64,000 nt of DNA from Micromonospora sp. NBC_01796 (GTDB lineage: Bacteria > Actinomycetota > Actinomycetes > Mycobacteriales > Micromonosporaceae). The notes beneath the pieces are model-generated. The model searched no databases. It was not told where the DNA came from and was given only the letters and a program-made list of their open reading frames with translations. Shown one piece after another: positions 61,973-64,000 of the stretch (its first letter is position 1; every line of letters starts with the position of its first letter). The stretch lies in contig NZ_CP109078.1 of NCBI RefSeq assembly GCF_035917455.1, positions 5,006,001 to 5,070,000 on the forward strand, in the 5' to 3' direction. Both the position numbers and the translations under genes were made by a program.

Positions 61973-62566
61973 GTGCAGGACTCCGCGCTGACCGGCTCGT
62001 TCGTGGTCGTGGCCGTACTGGTCGCCGCGACCGCCTTCGGGCTGTGGCGCCGCCGACGTGACGGTCGGCTGCGCCCCGTGCCGGCCCGACCGGCACCTGC
62101 GGAGGGGCGAACGGCGGTAGCGGAGGGGCGAACGGTGTCAGTGCGGGGTCAGTCGGAGCAGCCGCAGGACCGGCCGGCCGACGATCCCGGTGCGCCGGGG
62201 ATGGTGGTGGAACCCGCCCTGCTGGCCGCGCTCGGCGTACTGCCGGGGACGCCCGCGACGCTGTTGCAGTTCTCGTCGGCGTTCTGCGCGCCCTGCCGGG
62301 CCACCCGGCGGGTGCTCGGTGAGGTCACCGGGCTGCTCGACGGCGTACGGCATGTCGAGGTCGACGCGGAGAGCCAGCTCGCCGCGGTCCGGGCACTGAA
62401 CATCTGGCGTACGCCGACGGTGCTGGTGGTCGACGGGGCCGGCCGGATCGTCCAGCGGGCCACCGGTGTGCCGGGCAAGGCGCAGGTGATCGCCGCGTTG
62501 GCGCCCCTGCTCGCCGCTTCCGGTGACACCGCCGGTGGGCGGGACCGGGAAGGCGCCGGCCGGTGA
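61973..62566 (+). CDS. Membrane-anchored thioredoxin family protein
   Basis: A 197-aa protein with one N-terminal membrane helix (FVVVAVLVAATAFGLW), a roughly 55-residue Arg/Pro linker and a thioredoxin fold with active site FCAPCRA (CxxC) and IWRTPTVLVVDG (cis-Pro loop). GTG 61973 follows TGGGGA; the long upstream frame is rejected. Its stop overlaps the start of a Cys-containing leader peptide by 4 bp, ahead of a DUF4395 gene. Confidence 0.87.
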   Translation: MQDSALTGSFVVVAVLVAATAFGLWRRRRDGRLRPVPARPAPAEGRTAVAEGRTVSVRGQSEQPQDRPADDPGAPGMVVEPALLAALGVLPGTPATLLQFSSAFCAPCRATRRVLGEVTGLLDGVRHVEVDAESQLAAVRALNIWRTPTVLVVDGAGRIVQRATGVPGKAQVIAALAPLLAASGDTAGGRDREGAGR

Positions 62567-62634
62567 CCGCCCGCCTGCTCACCCGGCGCCGCATCGTCGA
62601 CCACGGCCGCCTCTGCACCAGCCTCTGTCGCTGA
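62563..62634 (+). CDS. Putative Cys-containing leader peptide (attenuator)
   Basis: A 23-codon ORF from GTG 62563 (GTGA overlap with the thioredoxin stop) to TGA 62634. Basic residues (LLTRRR) are followed by an end reading LCTSLCR, as in the actinobacterial leader peptides found before sulfur genes. Both Leu-Cys codon pairs lie in a CCTCTG context that can pair with the DUF4395 Shine-Dalgarno sequence. Stalling on Cys codons could free that site. Confidence 0.7.
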   Translation: MTARLLTRRRIVDHGRLCTSLCR

Positions 62635-62722
62635 GCCCGGACCCCGTTCGTCCCGGCTCACCGGCGGCCGTCAGCGCGCCGCCTCTTCCCCCGACACGCG
62701 TCGCCCTCTTCCCCGACAGAGG
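62610..62722 (+). promoter_or_regulatory. Candidate cysteine-responsive translation attenuator of the DUF4395 gene
   Basis: Four CCTCT motifs (62610, 62622, 62682, 62705) are each complementary to the AGAGG Shine-Dalgarno sequence at 62718-62722. The nearest forms a hairpin CCTCT-N8-AGAGG that would hide the site. The first two lie within the leader peptide's Leu-Cys codons, so ribosome position could control which partner is free. Confidence 0.5.
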
Positions 62723-62728
62723 TAAACC

Positions 62729-63169
62729 ATGCTGCTCGACCCTCGCGGTCCCCGGTTCGCCGCGGCCGTCACCACCGTGGTCCTGATCATCGTCCTGCTC
62801 ACCGGCTCCGGCTGGCTGGCGCTGGCCCAGGCCGCCGTTTTCGCCATCACCGCCGCGGTTCCGCGCCGGGGTCCGTACGGGCTGCTGTTCCGGGCCCTCG
62901 TGGCGCGTCGGCTGAGCCCGCCGACGGAGCTGGAACCGGCCGCCCCGGTGCGGTTCGCCCAGGTTGTCGGGCTGGTCTTCACACTGGTCGCGGCGGCAGG
63001 TTACCTCGGCGGCGCGGACGGCGTGGGTCTGGTCGCGGCGGCCCTGGCGCTCGCGGCGGCGTTTCTCAACTCGGCGTTCGGGCTCTGCCTGGGGTGCGAG
63101 GCCTACCTGGCGTTCCGCCGGCTGAGCGGCCGGGCGATCCCGGCCCGGGTGCCGGTCGACGCGTCCTGA
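62729..63169 (+). CDS. DUF4395 domain membrane protein
   Basis: A 146-aa protein with four membrane helices and the DUF4395 pattern, including LLDPRGPRFAAAVT at the start and FLNSAFGLCLGCEAYLAF near the end. The two Cys in CLGC face a helix end and may exchange electrons with the upstream thioredoxin protein. Genes of this family are often found beside thioredoxins or rhodaneses. AGAGG lies 6 bp upstream of ATG. Confidence 0.9.
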   Translation: MLLDPRGPRFAAAVTTVVLIIVLLTGSGWLALAQAAVFAITAAVPRRGPYGLLFRALVARRLSPPTELEPAAPVRFAQVVGLVFTLVAAAGYLGGADGVGLVAAALALAAAFLNSAFGLCLGCEAYLAFRRLSGRAIPARVPVDAS

Positions 63170-63246
63170 CCCCGGTCAGCCGGCCTCGCCACGGGTACGG
63201 GCCGACACGGTGTACGCACACCGGGCCGGCCCGAACCGCAGAGCGG

Positions 63247-63915
63247 TCAGAACTTCGGCGCGTCGGGGGCTTCCAGCAGCCCCAGCCGCAGGGCGGTCAT
63301 CAGGGCCTGAGCCCGGTTGGCCGCGCCGAGCTTCTCGTAGAGCTTCGAGATGTGGGTCTTGGCCGTCGACTCGCTGACGAAGAGCTGCTTGGCGATGCCG
63401 GCCACGCTCATCCCGTCGGCGAGCAGGCGGAGCACCTGCCCCTCACGGGGGGAGAGTTGCGGACCGGACGGGGCCAGCCGGCGCTTCATCGCCTCGGCGA
63501 GGTCGGCGGCGGTGAACGCGCTCGGCGACGACGCGGCGTGCCGGGCGGCGGCGACCACCTCGTCGGCCGGGGCGGTCTTCGGTACGAAGGCGCTGGCCCC
63601 CGCCTCGAGTGCCCCGAACAACTGGTCGTCGCCCGCGTACATGGTGAGGACGACGATGCCCATGGTGGCGCTGGACTTGCGCAGGGCGCGGGTGGCCTCC
63701 AGGCCGCTGCCGTCGGGGAGGCGAAGGTCCATGATCACGACGTCGGGCTGGAGGGCACCCGCCTGGCGGACCCCCTCCGCCGCCGTCGCGGCCTCACCGA
63801 CGACCTCGAACTGACGGTCCCGTTCGAACGCGTGGCGCAGGCCCTTGCGGATCAGGTCGTGATCGTCGACAAGAAGGACCTTGGTGCGGCCAGCCGGCGT
63901 GGGGCTCGTGGTCAT
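63247..63915 (-). CDS. NarL/LuxR family response regulator
   Basis: A 222-aa two-component regulator. The receiver domain has VDDHD (16-20), the phospho-Asp63 in VIMDLRLPD and the Lys in FVPKTA. The output domain is a LuxR helix-turn-helix (LSPREGQVLRLLADGMSVAGIAKQLFVSESTAKTHISKLYEKL). The cognate kinase is not in the window; it may lie beyond the right edge. It converges on the DUF4395 gene. Confidence 0.93.
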   Translation of the reverse strand: MTTSPTPAGRTKVLLVDDHDLIRKGLRHAFERDRQFEVVGEAATAAEGVRQAGALQPDVVIMDLRLPDGSGLEATRALRKSSATMGIVVLTMYAGDDQLFGALEAGASAFVPKTAPADEVVAAARHAASSPSAFTAADLAEAMKRRLAPSGPQLSPREGQVLRLLADGMSVAGIAKQLFVSESTAKTHISKLYEKLGAANRAQALMTALRLGLLEAPDAPKF

Positions 63916-64000
63916 GCTCGGGTTACTCCCCTTCTGATGCGGTGACGCTATCGCGCACGTTATCTCGTCGGGGCGTGGTTCCGAGCACCACTGCCACCGT

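Noticed and set aside
63916-64000. Possible start of a further gene at the right edge
   Set aside because: Only 85 bp; no convincing start, motif or promoter visible.

Overview
This is a chromosomal window from a high-GC actinobacterium, most likely of the family Micromonosporaceae. The evidence is the very GC-rich coding sequence, frequent GTG starts, 4-bp and 8-bp stop/start overlaps, a PimB'-type mannosyltransferase, DUF3043, an XRE/DUF397 pair, an actinobacterial cytochrome bc1-aa3 gene cluster, and TTGATCATGAAGTTAGCG palindromes. No rRNA, tRNA, CRISPR array, transposase or prophage was seen. About 60 protein genes cover nearly all the DNA.

Layout. 1-11 kb: the end of an unknown gene, a secreted PHB-depolymerase-like esterase, a TIGR01777 epimerase, the 2-oxoacid dehydrogenase E2 (sucB-like) and E3 (lpd) genes, leucyl aminopeptidase, gcvT and a DUF2314 protein. 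11-14 kb: late cobalamin synthesis (a CobU-CobT fusion overlapping cobS). 14-24 kb: an M50 protease, an aldo/keto reductase, a 1624-residue disordered/TPR/WG-repeat protein and a three-gene ABC-2 exporter. 24-32.7 kb: a cupin regulator divergent from azlCD, DUF3043, murA, nadA, glycerate kinase, and a MarR/MFS divergent pair. 32.7-48 kb: the respiratory region, with erpA, a PfkB kinase, a patch of accessory genes (AAA kinase, double SnoaL, DUF397/XRE, cysteine desulfurase + TusA), ctaC, ctaF, trpD, a receiver-like protein, ctaG, ctaE and qcrCAB. No ctaD (oxidase subunit I) is present. 48-64 kb: DUF4142, an AsnC-type RAM protein, a sugar nucleotidyltransferase, a Nudix hydrolase, a Rel/SpoT enzyme, a DEDDh exonuclease-UvrC-like fusion, a NYN protein, an M48 protease, PimB', a GGDEF-EAL protein, a DUF574 methyltransferase, a thioredoxin/DUF4395 operon and a LuxR response regulator.

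Functional links. QcrCAB, CtaC, CtaE and CtaF form the menaquinol-to-oxygen branch, and CtaG is an assembly factor. ErpA, the cysteine desulfurase and TusA fit the demand for Fe-S clusters, as do NadA and the Rieske protein. The thioredoxin/DUF4395 unit contains a 23-codon Cys-containing leader peptide and repeated anti-Shine-Dalgarno motifs, which suggests cysteine-responsive attenuation.

The most unusual non-coding structure lies at gene ends. One long palindrome supplies the C-termini of two convergent genes, and a second copy follows qcrB. A roughly 40-bp hairpin follows erpA, with substitutions that keep G-U pairing. Short tandem duplications sit in several convergent-gene junctions, often across the stop codons.
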